Part shown: positions 35,172 through 48,104 of the stretch, in pieces
Position numbering within the stretch: the stretch's first letter is position 1
Layout: the number at the start of each line of letters is the position of its first letter
NCBI RefSeq assembly: GCF_002968015.1
Contig: NZ_PUIP01000001.1
Location: 434,001 to 498,000, forward strand
Source: Massilia phosphatilytica
GTDB taxonomy: Bacteria; Pseudomonadota; Gammaproteobacteria; Burkholderiales; Burkholderiaceae_D
Length of the DNA stretch: 64,000 nucleotides
Reading direction: 5' to 3'
The notes under the pieces: generated by a model
Databases searched by the model: none
What the model was told of the DNA's origin: nothing
The model's input: only the letters and a program-made list of their open reading frames with translations
Position numbers and translations under genes: made by a program

Positions 35172-35899
35172 TCAGGTGCGCCATGTGCCGCCGCGCACCA
35201 GGTGGAGCGCCGCCGCCGCGAACGCGTGCGGGGCCTCGAACGGCAGGTGATGACCCGCGCCGTTCAGCGTGATCGTGGCGGTGGGCGGGGGCGGCAATGC
35301 GAGTTTCCTTTCGAGCGACGCGCAGGCCGGATCGGGCGCGGCGCCGGCGTGGCGGAACGCCCAGGCGTGCGTGAGGATGGCGCCGAAGTCCGGATGGTCG
35401 AAGCTCGGCGCGGCGCGCGCGAACAGGGCGTCATCGATGGGCGCGGCCGGCGCCAGGCGCTGCCACAGCGTGCGTGCGACGTCGCGCGGGCCGCGTGCGC
35501 GCCCCAGCTGAAGCCCGCGAACACGGCTTCCGGCAGATGCAGCGCGTCGATGAAGTCGATCAGGTCGCGCCCGAGGGCAGCCTGCCGGGCCGAGCGCGGT
35601 GCGGCGGCGGCACGGAAGTACGTGCCGCCGTGGCCGCGCAGCCAGGGCACGAGCACGCGCAGGCCCGCGCCCGCGAGCAGCGGGGCCACGCGCGTGAAAC
35701 TGTGGACGTCGTATCCCAGGTCATGCACGAGCACGACGGGCCGGCCTTTCTCCGGCCCGGCCGCGACGTAGGCCACGTCGAGGGCGTCGGTGGCGACGCG
35801 CAGCACGGCCGGGCCGCGGGCAGGGGCTGCCACCGCGGGCAGCGGCGCCAGGGCCAGCGCGGCCAGCACGCGCCGGCGCATGGCGTCGTGGGTGCGCAT
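35172..35899 (-). pseudogene. Alpha/beta hydrolase with probable frameshift
   Basis: The first 140 or so codons are a normal alpha/beta hydrolase: signal-like start, LRVATDALDVAYVAAG, VVLVHDLGYDVHSFTRVAPL, nucleophile elbow GFSWG. Near 35480-35500 the frame changes. From there the expected C-terminus (ARTLWQRLAPAAPIDDALFA, then NGAGHHLPFEAP with the catalytic His) continues in another frame to the TGA at 35172-35174. A single-base indel, real or a sequencing error, explains this. The start at 35899 lies one base past the stop of the CzcE-like gene. Confidence 0.8.
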
Positions 35900-35900
35900 G

Positions 35901-36227
35901 TCAGCTGTTGTGATAGCTGGCGCCGGGCGCGACGTAGACCAGGACCGACGTGGCCGGGCTGCCTGCCGGGGCGACGCTTGCGAGCGGGACGGCGTCGACG
36001 TTCGACCCGGTGGCGACGGTCCAGGTGAAGCTGTCGCCGCCCATGCGGATGGTCACGGTCTCGCCGTTGGCCACGTTCACGTAGCGGGTATCTGGCGTCA
36101 CGTCGATCACGCGGCCGGCGCTGGCGGCGGCCGGCGCGACGGTGCCGTACGTGTCGGCGGCGTGGGCCGGGATAGCGAGGGCGAGGGCCAGCAGCGGTGC
36201 GGCGGCGAGGAAGGTTGCTTTCGTCAT
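35901..36227 (-). CDS. CzcE-family small periplasmic protein
   Basis: A 108-residue secreted protein. A signal peptide (LLALALAIPAHAA) is followed by the CzcE-like pattern RVIDVTPDTRYVNVANGETV, GDSFTWTV and VLVYVAP. CzcE of Cupriavidus is a copper-binding periplasmic protein, but most family members are of unknown role and the copper ligands cannot be confirmed here. AGGAG precedes ATG 36227. It is probably transcribed together with the hydrolase pseudogene downstream. The gap to benE (36228-36475) contains the benE control region. Confidence 0.8.
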   Translation of the reverse strand: MTKATFLAAAPLLALALAIPAHAADTYGTVAPAAASAGRVIDVTPDTRYVNVANGETVTIRMGGDSFTWTVATGSNVDAVPLASVAPAGSPATSVLVYVAPGASYHNS

Positions 36228-36377
36228 GGTGTTCTCCTGTGGTGTTCGCGGGATCGCGATGGAGTTCATTAGACCTCGCGGGTTTGTCCGGGATATCTCC
36301 GCCATGTGTCCGGTGGCGGGAGGTTTGTGTCGGGACGGCCTGGAGACACGGACGGAAATATAAGTCGCACATCGGCC

Positions 36378-36421
36378 ATACCCATCAGGTATCGAATGGA
36401 TACCAAAACGGTCTTGGACGC
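36378..36421 (+). promoter_or_regulatory. BenM/CatR-type operator and promoter of benE
   Basis: ATACC-N6-GTAT-N7-ATACC at 36378-36404 contains the LysR consensus ATAC-N7-GTAT (36378-36392). It is followed by AAAACGGT and a -35 TTGGAC at 36414-36419. The whole 44-base block agrees at 36 positions with the catB promoter on the other strand (48099-48056), which argues that one regulator controls both. Confidence 0.8.
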
Positions 36422-36475
36422 GCCTGTCCAATCTCTCTACCCTTGGTCCCGATAACGATAAAGCAGGGAGACACC

Positions 36476-37687
36476 ATGGGCACAGGACAGGTGGAGTGCA
36501 GGGCCGTGCATGGCCGGCGCTGGTCCGACGGATCCCTGTCGGCCGTGGCCGCGGGCTTCCTCGCCGTGCTGGTCTCGTTCTCCGGGCCGCTGGCCATCTT
36601 TTACCAGGCCGCCCAGGCGGGCCGCATGCCGGAAGCCATGTTCGCCTCGTGGGTGTGGGGCATCTCGATCGGCGCGGGCGTCGCCGGCATCGTCCTGAGC
36701 TGGCGCCTGCGCGCACCGGTCATCACGGCGTGGTCGGCACCGGGCAGCGCGCTCCTCATCACGCTGTTTCCACAACTGCCGCTGGGCGAGGCCGTCGGCG
36801 CCTATCTCACCGCGGCCGTCATCCTGCTCGCGATCGGCCTGTCCGGTTCCCTCGAACGCATCATGGCCCACGTACCGAAAGGGATCGCCAGCGGCATGAT
36901 GGCCGGGATCCTCGTGCCGTTCGGGATGAACGCGTTCAGGACGGCGGGCACGTTGCCGCTGCTCGCGTTCGGCATGATCGCCGCGTACCTCGTATTCCGG
37001 CGCGCCGTGCCGCGCTACGGCGTCGTGCTGCTGCTCGTCGCCGGCACCGGCATCGCGTGGTTGTCCGGCGCGACGCATTTCTCCGATGTCCGTTTCGAGT
37101 TCGTCGTGCCCGCGGCGATCGCGCCCGCGTGGAGCTGGACCAGTACGTTCAGCCTCGCGCTGCCGCTCGTGCTGGTGACGCTCACCGGCCAGTACCTTCC
37201 CGGCATGGCGGTGCTCAAGACGTCCGGCTACGCCACGCCGGCGCGGCCGGTGATCGTCACGTGCAGCCTCGTGTCGCTGGCCGTCGCGTGCACCGGCGGC
37301 ATCACGATCGCGCTCGCCGCCATCACGGCCGCGATGTGCACGAGCCGCGATGCGCACGAGGATCCGCGCCGCCGCTACGTGGCCGGCATCGCCAACGGCG
37401 TGTTCTACCTGCTCGCGGGCCTGTGCGGCGGTTCCATCGTCATGCTGTTCGCCGCGCTGCCGAAGGAACTGATCGTCTGCCTGGCCGGACTGGCACTGCT
37501 CGGCGCCATCGGCTCGAACCTCGCCGGCGTAATGGCGGCCGAGGATCACCGCGAAGCGTCCGTGATCACCTTCCTCGCCACCGCGTCCGGCATGACCTTC
37601 CTCGGCCTCGGCGCCGCGTTCTGGGGCGTCGTCATCGGCATGGCGGCGCACCGCATCCTGCACCATCCCACGACAACACATCAATAA
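36476..37687 (+). CDS. benE: BenE-family benzoate/H+ symporter
   Basis: A 403-residue inner-membrane transporter with about 12 segments. The family signatures are SLSAVAAGFLAVLVSFSGPL, AWSAPGSALLITLFPQLPLG, the VPKGIASGMMAGILVPFG stretch and GGITIALAAITAAMC. BenE proteins import benzoate. ATG 36476 follows GGGAG by five bases. It is the first gene of the rightward unit, with an MFS symporter and a porin behind it, and has the shared ben/cat operator in front. Confidence 0.93.
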   Translation: MGTGQVECRAVHGRRWSDGSLSAVAAGFLAVLVSFSGPLAIFYQAAQAGRMPEAMFASWVWGISIGAGVAGIVLSWRLRAPVITAWSAPGSALLITLFPQLPLGEAVGAYLTAAVILLAIGLSGSLERIMAHVPKGIASGMMAGILVPFGMNAFRTAGTLPLLAFGMIAAYLVFRRAVPRYGVVLLLVAGTGIAWLSGATHFSDVRFEFVVPAAIAPAWSWTSTFSLALPLVLVTLTGQYLPGMAVLKTSGYATPARPVIVTCSLVSLAVACTGGITIALAAITAAMCTSRDAHEDPRRRYVAGIANGVFYLLAGLCGGSIVMLFAALPKELIVCLAGLALLGAIGSNLAGVMAAEDHREASVITFLATASGMTFLGLGAAFWGVVIGMAAHRILHHPTTTHQ

Positions 37688-37699
37688 GGAGACAACCCA

Positions 37700-39043
37700 A
37701 TGAGACATATCGACATCCACACACTGGCCGACGGGGCCAGGTTCAACCGCTTCCACGCCGGCATCCTCGCGTGGTGTGCCCTCATCATCATCTGCGACGG
37801 CTACGATCTCGCCGTGGCCGGCATCGCGCTGCCTGCCATCATGAAGGAGATGGGCGTGACGGCGCAGAACGCCGGCTTCATGGTCAGTTCCGCGCTGTTC
37901 GGCATGATGTTCGGCGCGATCTTCCTCGGCACGATCGCCGACCGTATCGGCCGGCGCCACGCCATCGTCATCTGCCTCGCGCTGTTCAGCGTGTTCACGG
38001 CCGCCGCGGGCATGAGCAGCGATCCGTACGTGTTCAGCGCGATGCGCTTCCTCGCGGGCCTGGGCATCGGCGGCGTGATGCCGAACGTGGTCGCCCAGAT
38101 GACGGAATACTCGCCCAAGCGCATCCGCGCGACGATGGTCACCCTGATGTTCAGCGGCTACGCGGTAGGCGGCATGCTGGCCGCGTTGCTGGGCAAGGGA
38201 TTGATCGAGCACCACGGCTGGCAGTCCGTATTTCTCGCGGCCGGCGTACCGGTCCTCCTGATCCCGTTCATCCTGAGAAGCCTGCCGGAATCGATGCCGT
38301 TCCTCGTGCGGCGCAACCGGCTGGCGGAATTGCAGCGCACGCTCGCGCGCATGGAGCCGTCGTACCGCGCCGAATCCGGCGACCGCTTCGACCTGCCCGC
38401 CACGGACCGCGCGCAGGGCGCCCCGATCGGGCAGCTGTTCCAGGACGGCCGCGGCCTGTCCACCGTGATGTTCTGGATCGCCTTCTTCATGTGCCTGTTC
38501 ATGGTGTACGCGCTGAGCTCCTGGCTCGCCAAGCTGATGGCCGGCGCGGGCTACAGCCTCGGGTCCGCACTGACCTTCGTGCTCGTGCTGAACTTCGGTG
38601 CCGTCATCGGCGCGGTCGGCGGCGGCTGGCTCGCCGACCGCTTCCACATCAAACACGTGTTGGTCGCGATGTATGCGCTGGCCGCCGTATCGATCACGTT
38701 GCTGGGCTACCCGGTGCCCACGCCGGTGCTGTTCGTGCTCGTCGGCCTCGCCGGTGCATCGACCATCGGCACGCAGATCGTCACCTACGCCTATGCCGGC
38801 CAGTTCTATCCGACCGCGATCCGCTCGACCGGCATCGGCTGGGCGTCGGGCGTGGGCCGCAGCGGCGCGATCCTCGCACCGATCGTCATCGGCACGCTCG
38901 TCGGCATGGCGCTGCCGCTGCAGCAGAACTTCCAGGCGATGGCCATCCCGGCCGTCATCGCCGCCGTGTCCGTGTCCCTGATCCGCCACGGTCGCTCGGC
39001 GTCCGCCGTGCCGCAGCAAGTCGGCGCCGTCGCCGAAGCCTGA
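37700..39043 (+). CDS. benK: MFS aromatic acid:H+ symporter (BenK/PcaK type)
   Basis: A 447-residue major facilitator protein with 12 membrane segments. AAHS-family features are LIIICDGYDLAVAGIALPAI (the aromatic-acid DGYD motif in helix 1), FLGTIADRIGRRHAIVICLA and GGGWLADRFHIKHVLVAMYA. It starts 12 bases after benE with AAGGAGA upstream, so it is in the same operon. Given the neighbours it probably transports benzoate; PcaK-like transport of 4-hydroxybenzoate is the alternative. Confidence 0.88.
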   Translation: MRHIDIHTLADGARFNRFHAGILAWCALIIICDGYDLAVAGIALPAIMKEMGVTAQNAGFMVSSALFGMMFGAIFLGTIADRIGRRHAIVICLALFSVFTAAAGMSSDPYVFSAMRFLAGLGIGGVMPNVVAQMTEYSPKRIRATMVTLMFSGYAVGGMLAALLGKGLIEHHGWQSVFLAAGVPVLLIPFILRSLPESMPFLVRRNRLAELQRTLARMEPSYRAESGDRFDLPATDRAQGAPIGQLFQDGRGLSTVMFWIAFFMCLFMVYALSSWLAKLMAGAGYSLGSALTFVLVLNFGAVIGAVGGGWLADRFHIKHVLVAMYALAAVSITLLGYPVPTPVLFVLVGLAGASTIGTQIVTYAYAGQFYPTAIRSTGIGWASGVGRSGAILAPIVIGTLVGMALPLQQNFQAMAIPAVIAAVSVSLIRHGRSASAVPQQVGAVAEA

Positions 39044-39085
39044 CCGGATTTCCTCTACACGTTTTTCATGGGTGCGCGGCATCCA

Positions 39086-39107
39086 GGGCGGAGCTTTGCC
39101 TCCGCCC
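39086..39107 (+). other. Intercistronic hairpin between MFS symporter and porin genes
   Basis: GGGCGGAG and CTCCGCCC form eight base pairs around a six-base loop, without a T-run. It may stabilise or attenuate the transcript between the symporter and porin genes rather than terminate it. Confidence 0.5.
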
Positions 39108-39131
39108 GAATCATAACCAACCGGAGACAAG

Positions 39132-40217
39132 ATGAAAAAAGCAGTAGCGATCGCCCTCGCGGCGGGACTGGGGGCGGGCAGCGCGCACGCGCAAAGCCAG
39201 GTGACGGTGTACGGCATCGTCGACGTGGCGCTGGCGCACATGAACAACGCGGACGCCGCGGGCCACGGCGTCACGCGCGAACCGTCGCTGACGGGCAGCC
39301 TGCCGTCGCGCATCGGCTTTCGCGGCAGCGAGGACCTGGGCGGCGGATTGTCCGCCGTGTTCAACCTGGAGAGCGGCTTCAACCCCGACGTCGGCACGCT
39401 GGGGCAGGGCGGCCGCCTGTTCGGACGCCAGGCCTGGGTCGGGCTGCGTGGCCGCTGGGGCACCTTGCAACTGGGCCGCATCCTCAACATGACCTATCTC
39501 GCCACGATGAAAAGCGACGTGCTGGGTCCGAACCTCTTTTCGATCAACAGCATCGATCTGTATCTGCCGAACGCGCGCAGCGACAACGCGATCGGCTATC
39601 TCGGCACGTTCGACGGCCTGACGGTCGGCGCCACGTGGAGCGTCGGGCGCGACGCGTCGGCGGCCGGCGGCCCGTCCGCCACCGGCTGCGCGGGCGAGGT
39701 GCCGGGCAATGCGCGCGCCTGCCGCCAATACACGGCGCTGCTTGGCTATGACACGAAGGCCTACGGCATCAACGCCACGTACGACAAGCTGTACGGGAAC
39801 ACGGGCGCCGCGGGCGGACTGACGAGCAGCGCGCATTACGACCGCCGCATCACGGCCAACGGCTGGGCGATGGTCGGTACGACAAAGATCGGCGCCGGCG
39901 TCATCGACCGCAGGACGGATGCCGCCACGGGTATCACCGAGTCCGACCTGTTCTACCTCGGCGCAAGCATCCCGGTGGCGCCGCGCCTGACCCTGGATGC
40001 CCAGGTGGCACGCAGGAACGTCAAGGGCTCGCCCGACGACACGAACCTGGCAGTCGCGCGCCTGACGTACGCGCTGTCCGTGCGCAGCGCCGTGTATGCG
40101 GGCGTCGGCCGCATGGACAACCACGGCGCGGCCGCGATCGCGCTGGATGCCGGCGGCACGACGGCGCCCGGAAAAGCGCAGAGCGGGGTGATGGCGGGGT
40201 TGCGGCACGCGTTCTGA
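39132..40217 (+). CDS. Gram-negative porin, benzoate-locus (BenP-like)
   Basis: A 361-residue outer-membrane porin. A signal peptide (AVAIALAAGLGAGSAHA) is followed by the first strand QVTVYGIVDVALAHMNN, then GFRGSEDLGGGLSAVFNLES, FGRQAWVGLRG and the C-terminal SGVMAGLRHAF ending in Phe. Porins at this position in ben clusters let aromatic acids cross the outer membrane; that role is inferred from context. CCGGAGA precedes ATG 39132. A terminator follows directly, closing the rightward uptake unit. Confidence 0.9.
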   Translation: MKKAVAIALAAGLGAGSAHAQSQVTVYGIVDVALAHMNNADAAGHGVTREPSLTGSLPSRIGFRGSEDLGGGLSAVFNLESGFNPDVGTLGQGGRLFGRQAWVGLRGRWGTLQLGRILNMTYLATMKSDVLGPNLFSINSIDLYLPNARSDNAIGYLGTFDGLTVGATWSVGRDASAAGGPSATGCAGEVPGNARACRQYTALLGYDTKAYGINATYDKLYGNTGAAGGLTSSAHYDRRITANGWAMVGTTKIGAGVIDRRTDAATGITESDLFYLGASIPVAPRLTLDAQVARRNVKGSPDDTNLAVARLTYALSVRSAVYAGVGRMDNHGAAAIALDAGGTTAPGKAQSGVMAGLRHAF

Positions 40218-40247
40218 CCCGGCGCCGGCAACGACATCCGCGTCAAG

Positions 40248-40292
40248 GGCGGCGGTCGGGCGGCATGGGCCGTCCGGCCGCCGCCTTTTTTG
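40248..40292 (+). terminator. Rho-independent terminator after the porin gene
   Basis: A GC-rich inverted repeat (GGCGGCGG and related at 40249 onward, GGCCGCCGCC at 40277-40286) is followed by six T residues. It ends the benE-symporter-porin transcript just before the converging chemoreceptor gene. Confidence 0.8.
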
Positions 40293-40302
40293 CTTGTGGG
40301 GT

Positions 40303-41109
40303 TCAGTCGGCGCGGACCTGCTCCGGCCCGCCCAGCCCCGCGATATCGTCCCGCAGCTGCATCCCGAGGGACTCCTGTTCCTGCAGCGCGGCGACGACCT
40401 GCTGGACGATCCGTACGCGCTGGCTTGCGCCGGCCACGATCTCGTCCATCGCCCGCAATGCGCTGTCGGCCTTGCGGGCGCCGTCCCGCGCCTGTGCCAG
40501 CGTACCGCTGGTTTCGTCGATCGCGGACGCCGACGAGCGCTTCAGCTGCGCCGCGATGTTCCCGATCTGCTGGCCCGCGCTGCGGGAACGCTCTGCCAGC
40601 TCGCGGACTTCCGCGGCAATGACGGCGAAACCCCGGCCGCTGGTCCCGGCGCGGGCCGCTTCGATGGCGGCGTTGATGGCCAGCAGATTCGTCTGCCTGG
40701 CGAGGTTCTGGATGGTCTCGACGATGCTCCCGATGGTCGCCGCCTGGGTTGCCAACGCCTGGGAGCTCACGAACGTGCGCTCGAGGTAGTCGGCGACGGT
40801 GGTGATCGACGCGACCGAGTCGCGCACCGCGCCGCTGCCACGCGCGATCGCCTCGCCGGAACGGGCGGCGATCGCGCCGGCCCGTTCCATCTGCGCGAGG
40901 GCGTTCGCAATCGACGCCTGCAATGCGTCGAGGCGGGAGTCGCAGCGGAGCAGGGTCTGCGCGACGGTGTCCTCGGCCGGGGAGGACGCAGGCGCGGGCG
41001 CCGTGCGCTCGGCCGGCGCGGGGTGGAACGGGACAGCGGCAATGGCGGACGCACGTCCTCGGGTCGTGCGTCGTGCGAGCGTCGAGAAAATCGATGTAGG
41101 CAGTTTCAT
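40303..41109 (-). CDS. Soluble methyl-accepting chemotaxis-type signalling protein
   Basis: A 268-residue protein with a receptor signalling domain but no membrane segment or periplasmic sensor. The tip region is [20 protein letters not shown], then [20 protein letters not shown]. The N-terminal 60 residues have Arg/Ala/Pro-rich character ([17 protein letters not shown]) and no recognised sensor. It lies between the terminators of the uptake unit and the catabolic operon, so chemotaxis or signalling related to aromatics is possible. ATG 41109 is preferred because the upstream part of the frame overlaps pcaD and has random composition. Confidence 0.85.
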   Translation of the reverse strand: MKLPTSIFSTLARRTTRGRASAIAAVPFHPAPAERTAPAPASSPAEDTVAQTLLRCDSRLDALQASIANALAQMERAGAIAARSGEAIARGSGAVRDSVASITTVADYLERTFVSSQALATQAATIGSIVETIQNLARQTNLLAINAAIEAARAGTSGRGFAVIAAEVRELAERSRSAGQQIGNIAAQLKRSSASAIDETSGTLAQARDGARKADSALRAMDEIVAGASQRVRIVQQVVAALQEQESLGMQLRDDIAGLGGPEQVRAD

Positions 41110-41136
41110 GAACCGTCCGGAAGAGTCGTGAAATGT

Positions 41137-41160
41137 AAAAAGGGCGCCGCGAGGGCGCCC
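41137..41160 (-). terminator. Terminator of the cat/ben operon
   Basis: Read on the minus strand, GGGCGCC and GGCGCCC form a seven-pair stem with a five-base loop, followed by a run of five T residues. It lies seven bases after the pcaD stop and separates the operon from the chemoreceptor gene. Confidence 0.88.
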
Positions 41161-41167
41161 GGTGGGG

Positions 41168-41947
41168 TCAGGCGGCGAGGAAGCGCCGCAGGTGCTCGGA
41201 AAAGGGGTGTTCCGCTTCGATGTTCGAGATATGCGATGCGTCCACTTCGGCCAGGACGGCGTTGGCGATTGTCTCGGCCAGCATGCGCGCATCGGCGACG
41301 GTCGTCACCGGGTCGGCGCGGCCGGCGATGACCAGCGTCGGGCAGCGGATGGCGGCGATGTCGGCGCGCAGGTCCGCCTGCGCCAGCGCATCGCAGCACG
41401 CCGCATAGCCTTGCCGGTCCTGTTCGCGCAGCCGGACGAGCATCGCCTCGACGAGCCCGGGCGAGCGCGCGCCGAAGGCAGGCGTGAACCAGCGCGCGGC
41501 GGCGCCGTCGGCCACGCCGTCCATGCCGCCGGCCCGCACCTGGGCGGCGCGCGCGGTCCAGCCCTCGTGCGTGCCGATGCGCGCCGCGGTGTTCGCCAGC
41601 ACGAGCTTGTCCAGCCGCTGCGGCGCGTGGATGCCCAGCCACTGGCCCGTCATGCCGCCCATCGAGATGCCGCAGAAGTGCGCGCGCGGCACCGCCAGCG
41701 CGTCGAGCAGGCCGATGACGTCGCGGCCGAGGCGCTCGAGCGTCACGGGTGCCGCGCCGTGTCCGGACAGGCCGTGGCCGCGCGTGTCGTAGCGCAGCAC
41801 GAAATAGTCGCGGGCCAGCATGGCGGCCTGCGGATCCCACATCGACAGGTCCGTGCCGAGGGAATTCGACAGCACGACGCAGGGACGCGCGGGATCGCCG
41901 TCGGTCCGCACGTGCAGGCGGACGTCGTCAATGTCAACGTACATCAT
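41168..41947 (-). CDS. pcaD: 3-oxoadipate enol-lactonase
   Basis: A 259-residue alpha/beta hydrolase. Landmarks: [30 protein letters not shown], nucleophile elbow [14 protein letters not shown], and a C-terminal His in [15 protein letters not shown]. It hydrolyses 3-oxoadipate enol-lactone, the product of CatC, to 3-oxoadipate. It is the last gene of the operon, one base after the benD stop. The start is ATG 41947, or possibly the next codon (41944). Genes for the CoA transferase and thiolase (pcaIJF) are not in the window, so later steps are encoded elsewhere. Confidence 0.93.
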   Translation of the reverse strand: MMYVDIDDVRLHVRTDGDPARPCVVLSNSLGTDLSMWDPQAAMLARDYFVLRYDTRGHGLSGHGAAPVTLERLGRDVIGLLDALAVPRAHFCGISMGGMTGQWLGIHAPQRLDKLVLANTAARIGTHEGWTARAAQVRAGGMDGVADGAAARWFTPAFGARSPGLVEAMLVRLREQDRQGYAACCDALAQADLRADIAAIRCPTLVIAGRADPVTTVADARMLAETIANAVLAEVDASHISNIEAEHPFSEHLRRFLAA

Positions 41948-41948
41948 G

Positions 41949-45629
<3,681 letters not shown>

Positions 45630-45639
45630 GGCGGTGTCC

Positions 45640-46560
45640 TCAGGCGGCGGCGCGCGGACGGTCGACCAGCGTGGTCGGCGCGGCGGCGGTCTCGTGGTAC
45701 AGGTGGAAGTCGAAGTCGATCGACGCGAAGGGCTTGTCGACGCGTTTGGCGTCCAGTTGCGCCGGGTCGTCGATGCGGTTCACGGCCGGCACCAGGCCCG
45801 GGCGGCTGGCGAACGCGAAGTCGTCCCACAGGTACTCGTCGCCGTCGATATTGATCTGCGTGGTCAGTTTGCGATGGCCGGGGGCGCTCACGAAGAAGTG
45901 GATGTGCGCGGGGCGCTGGCCGTGGCGGCCCAGCAGGTTCAGGAGCTGCTGCGTCGTGCCGTCCGGCGGGCAGCCGTAGCCGACCGGGATGATGCTGCGG
46001 AACTGGTAGCGGCCCTGGTCGTCCGTGACGATGGTGCGGCGCAGGTTGAACGGCGACTGGGTCTGGTCGAAGAACGAGTAGTTGCCCGTCAGGTTCGCGT
46101 GCCACACCTCGACTTTCGCGCCGGGCAGCGGGTTGCCCTGCTGGTCGAACACGGTGCCCTGCATGAACAGGACTTCGCCCTTGTCCGCCTCCGTGCCGTC
46201 GTCCAGGCGGGCGAAGCCCACGCTTTCCGGCGCGCCGGCCACGTACAGCGGGCCTTCGATGGTGCGCGGCGTGCCGCCTTCCAGGCCGGCCTTCTGCTCC
46301 GCTTCGTCGGCGCGGATGTCGAGGAAGCGCTCCAGCCCCAGGCCCGCGGCCAGCAGGCCCAGTTCGTTGGCGGCGCCTGCGGCCGACATGTAGGCGACGC
46401 CGTGCCAGAATTCTGTCGGGGTGATGTCGAGGTCCTCGATCGCCTTGCACAGGTCGCCCAGCAGGCGCAGCACCACCTGCTGCACGCGCGGGTCGGCGGG
46501 GCGGTCGGCGGCGTCCACGACCCAGCTGTGGGCCAGTCGTTCGATGTCTGCGTGGTTCAT
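45640..46560 (-). CDS. catA: Catechol 1,2-dioxygenase (intradiol)
   Basis: A 306-residue non-haem Fe(III) enzyme. The N-terminal helical linker (about 1-100) is followed by the beta-sandwich, with Tyr ligands in GPLYV and [15 protein letters not shown] and His ligands in [18 protein letters not shown]. It cleaves catechol to cis,cis-muconate. It lies between catC and benA in one operon. The start at 46560 has AGGAGACC upstream. Confidence 0.96.
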   Translation of the reverse strand: MNHADIERLAHSWVVDAADRPADPRVQQVVLRLLGDLCKAIEDLDITPTEFWHGVAYMSAAGAANELGLLAAGLGLERFLDIRADEAEQKAGLEGGTPRTIEGPLYVAGAPESVGFARLDDGTEADKGEVLFMQGTVFDQQGNPLPGAKVEVWHANLTGNYSFFDQTQSPFNLRRTIVTDDQGRYQFRSIIPVGYGCPPDGTTQQLLNLLGRHGQRPAHIHFFVSAPGHRKLTTQINIDGDEYLWDDFAFASRPGLVPAVNRIDDPAQLDAKRVDKPFASIDFDFHLYHETAAAPTTLVDRPRAAA

Positions 46561-46583
46561 TTCAGGTCTCCTTGTTGGTTGGT

Positions 46584-46874
46584 TTAGAAATCGCCGTCAC
46601 GGATGGACGAGGGATGGCGGCACAGCGGCATGACGTCGATGTGCATGTAGGGGAACAGGGGCAGGGACGTCAGCAGCGTGTGCAGCTCGTCGACGCTGTC
46701 GACGTCGAAGATGCTGACGTTGGCGTACTGCCCGGCGATGCGCCACAGGTGGCGCCATTTGCCCTCGCGCTGGAGGCGCTGGGCGAGATCCTTTTCGGTC
46801 TGCTTCAGCGTCGCGGCTTCATCGGGCGGCATCGACGCGGGCAGGTTGACGTTCATTCGGACGTGGAACAGCAT
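46584..46874 (-). CDS. catC: Muconolactone delta-isomerase
   Basis: A 96-residue protein with typical CatC sequence (MLFHVRMNVNLPASMPPDEA, GQYANVSIFDVDSVDELHTL, LPLFPYMHIDVMPLCRHPSS). It turns muconolactone into 3-oxoadipate enol-lactone and forms a decamer in known members. It sits between catB (17 bases upstream) and catA (23 bases downstream). Length equals that of known CatC proteins. Confidence 0.96.
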   Translation of the reverse strand: MLFHVRMNVNLPASMPPDEAATLKQTEKDLAQRLQREGKWRHLWRIAGQYANVSIFDVDSVDELHTLLTSLPLFPYMHIDVMPLCRHPSSIRDGDF

Positions 46875-46891
46875 GGTGGTCTCCGGTGTCG

Positions 46892-48001
46892 TTATTGGCG
46901 TTGCAGGCTGCGCAGCTTGTCGGTATCGATGTCGACGCCGAGGCCCGGGCCGGTCGGCACCTGCAGTTCGAAGTCGCGGTACACGAGCGGTTCGCGCAGC
47001 ACTTCCTCGGTCAGCAGCAGGGGACCGAACAATTCCGTGTCCCAGTCCAGATCCGCGAACGTCGCGCAGACGTGCGCGGTGGCCGCGGTGCCGATGCCGC
47101 CTTCGAGCATCGTGCCGCCGTACAGGCCGATGCCGGCCAGCCGCGCGACGGTCGCGACTTCCAGCGCCGCGAACAGGCCGCCGGATTGCGCGATCTTGAC
47201 GGCGTAGACGTCGGCGGCGTCCATGCGGGCCAGTGCCAGCGCATCGACGGGGCCGTGCAGCGCCTCGTCGGCCATGATCGCGACGTCGAAGCGGCGCGTC
47301 AGGCGGGCCAGCATCGCCGTGTGATGGGCCTTGACCGGCTGCTCGATCAGGTCGATGCCGCCGGCTTCCAGCTGCGCGATGCCGCGCACGGCATCCAGCT
47401 CGCTCCAGGCCTGGTTGACGTCGACGCGCACGCTCGCGCGGTCGCCCAGCGCGCGCTTGATCGCCAGTACGTGCGCGACGTCGGCATCGACGCTGCGCAG
47501 GCCGATCTTCAGCTTGAAGATGCGGTGGCGGCGGATGTCCAGCATGTGTTCCGCTTCCGCGATGTCCTTCGCCGTGTCGCCGCTGGCTAGGGTCCAGGCC
47601 ACCGGCAGCGCATCGCGCACGCGGCCGCCCAGCAGGTCGGACAGCGGCACGCCCAGGCGGCGCGCATGCGCGTCCAGCAGCGCCGTCTCCAGCGCGCACT
47701 TGGCGAAGCGGTTGCCCTGGATGGCCTTGCGCACCTTCGCCATCGCCTTCGCCGGCTGGGCGGCGTCCATGCCGATCAGCAGCGGGGCGATGTGGGTGTC
47801 GATGTTGGCCTTGATGCTTTCCGGGCTCTCTTCGCCGTAGGCCAGGCCGCCGATGGTGGTGGCCTCGCCCCAGCCCTGGATGCCGTCGGCGCAGCGGACG
47901 CGCACGAGCACGAGGGTCTGCGTGTTCATCGTCGCGACGGAGAGCTTGTGCGGCCGGATCGTCGGCACGTCGAGCAGGAAGGTTTCGATATGTTGAATCA
48001 T
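46892..48001 (-). CDS. catB: Muconate cycloisomerase
   Basis: A 369-residue enolase-superfamily enzyme. The catalytic KxK motif is in RIFKLKIGLRS; metal ligands are in VRVDVNQAWSE, LIEQPVKAHH and IMADEALHG. It converts cis,cis-muconate to muconolactone. It is the first gene of the leftward operon. The start is ATG 48001; the frame runs upstream through the operator, which is non-coding. CatR presumably activates it when muconate is present. Confidence 0.96.
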   Translation of the reverse strand: MIQHIETFLLDVPTIRPHKLSVATMNTQTLVLVRVRCADGIQGWGEATTIGGLAYGEESPESIKANIDTHIAPLLIGMDAAQPAKAMAKVRKAIQGNRFAKCALETALLDAHARRLGVPLSDLLGGRVRDALPVAWTLASGDTAKDIAEAEHMLDIRRHRIFKLKIGLRSVDADVAHVLAIKRALGDRASVRVDVNQAWSELDAVRGIAQLEAGGIDLIEQPVKAHHTAMLARLTRRFDVAIMADEALHGPVDALALARMDAADVYAVKIAQSGGLFAALEVATVARLAGIGLYGGTMLEGGIGTAATAHVCATFADLDWDTELFGPLLLTEEVLREPLVYRDFELQVPTGPGLGVDIDTDKLRSLQRQ

Positions 48002-48055
48002 ATTATTTGCGTATAATTCGGTGAGGTGAAGACACGATATTCCCGGAAATGACGG

Positions 48056-48099
48056 GCGTCCAACACCGTTTTGGTATGGTTTCAATACCCTATAGGTAT
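48056..48099 (-). promoter_or_regulatory. BenM/CatR-type operator and promoter of catB (catR divergent)
   Basis: On the minus strand ATACC-N6-GTAT-N7-ATACC spans 48099-48073, and -35 TTGGAC lies at 48063-48058. The LysR consensus ATAC-N7-GTAT (48085-48099) ends five bases before the catR start codon, so the regulator probably represses its own gene when it binds. The block matches the benE promoter at 36 of 44 bases. Confidence 0.8.
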
Positions 48100-48104
48100 C
48101 GATA

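Noticed and set aside
36437..39490. A 1017-codon minus-strand frame opposite benE and the MFS gene
   Set aside because: Composition is typical of antisense shadows in GC-rich DNA; the plus strand encodes two clear transporters.
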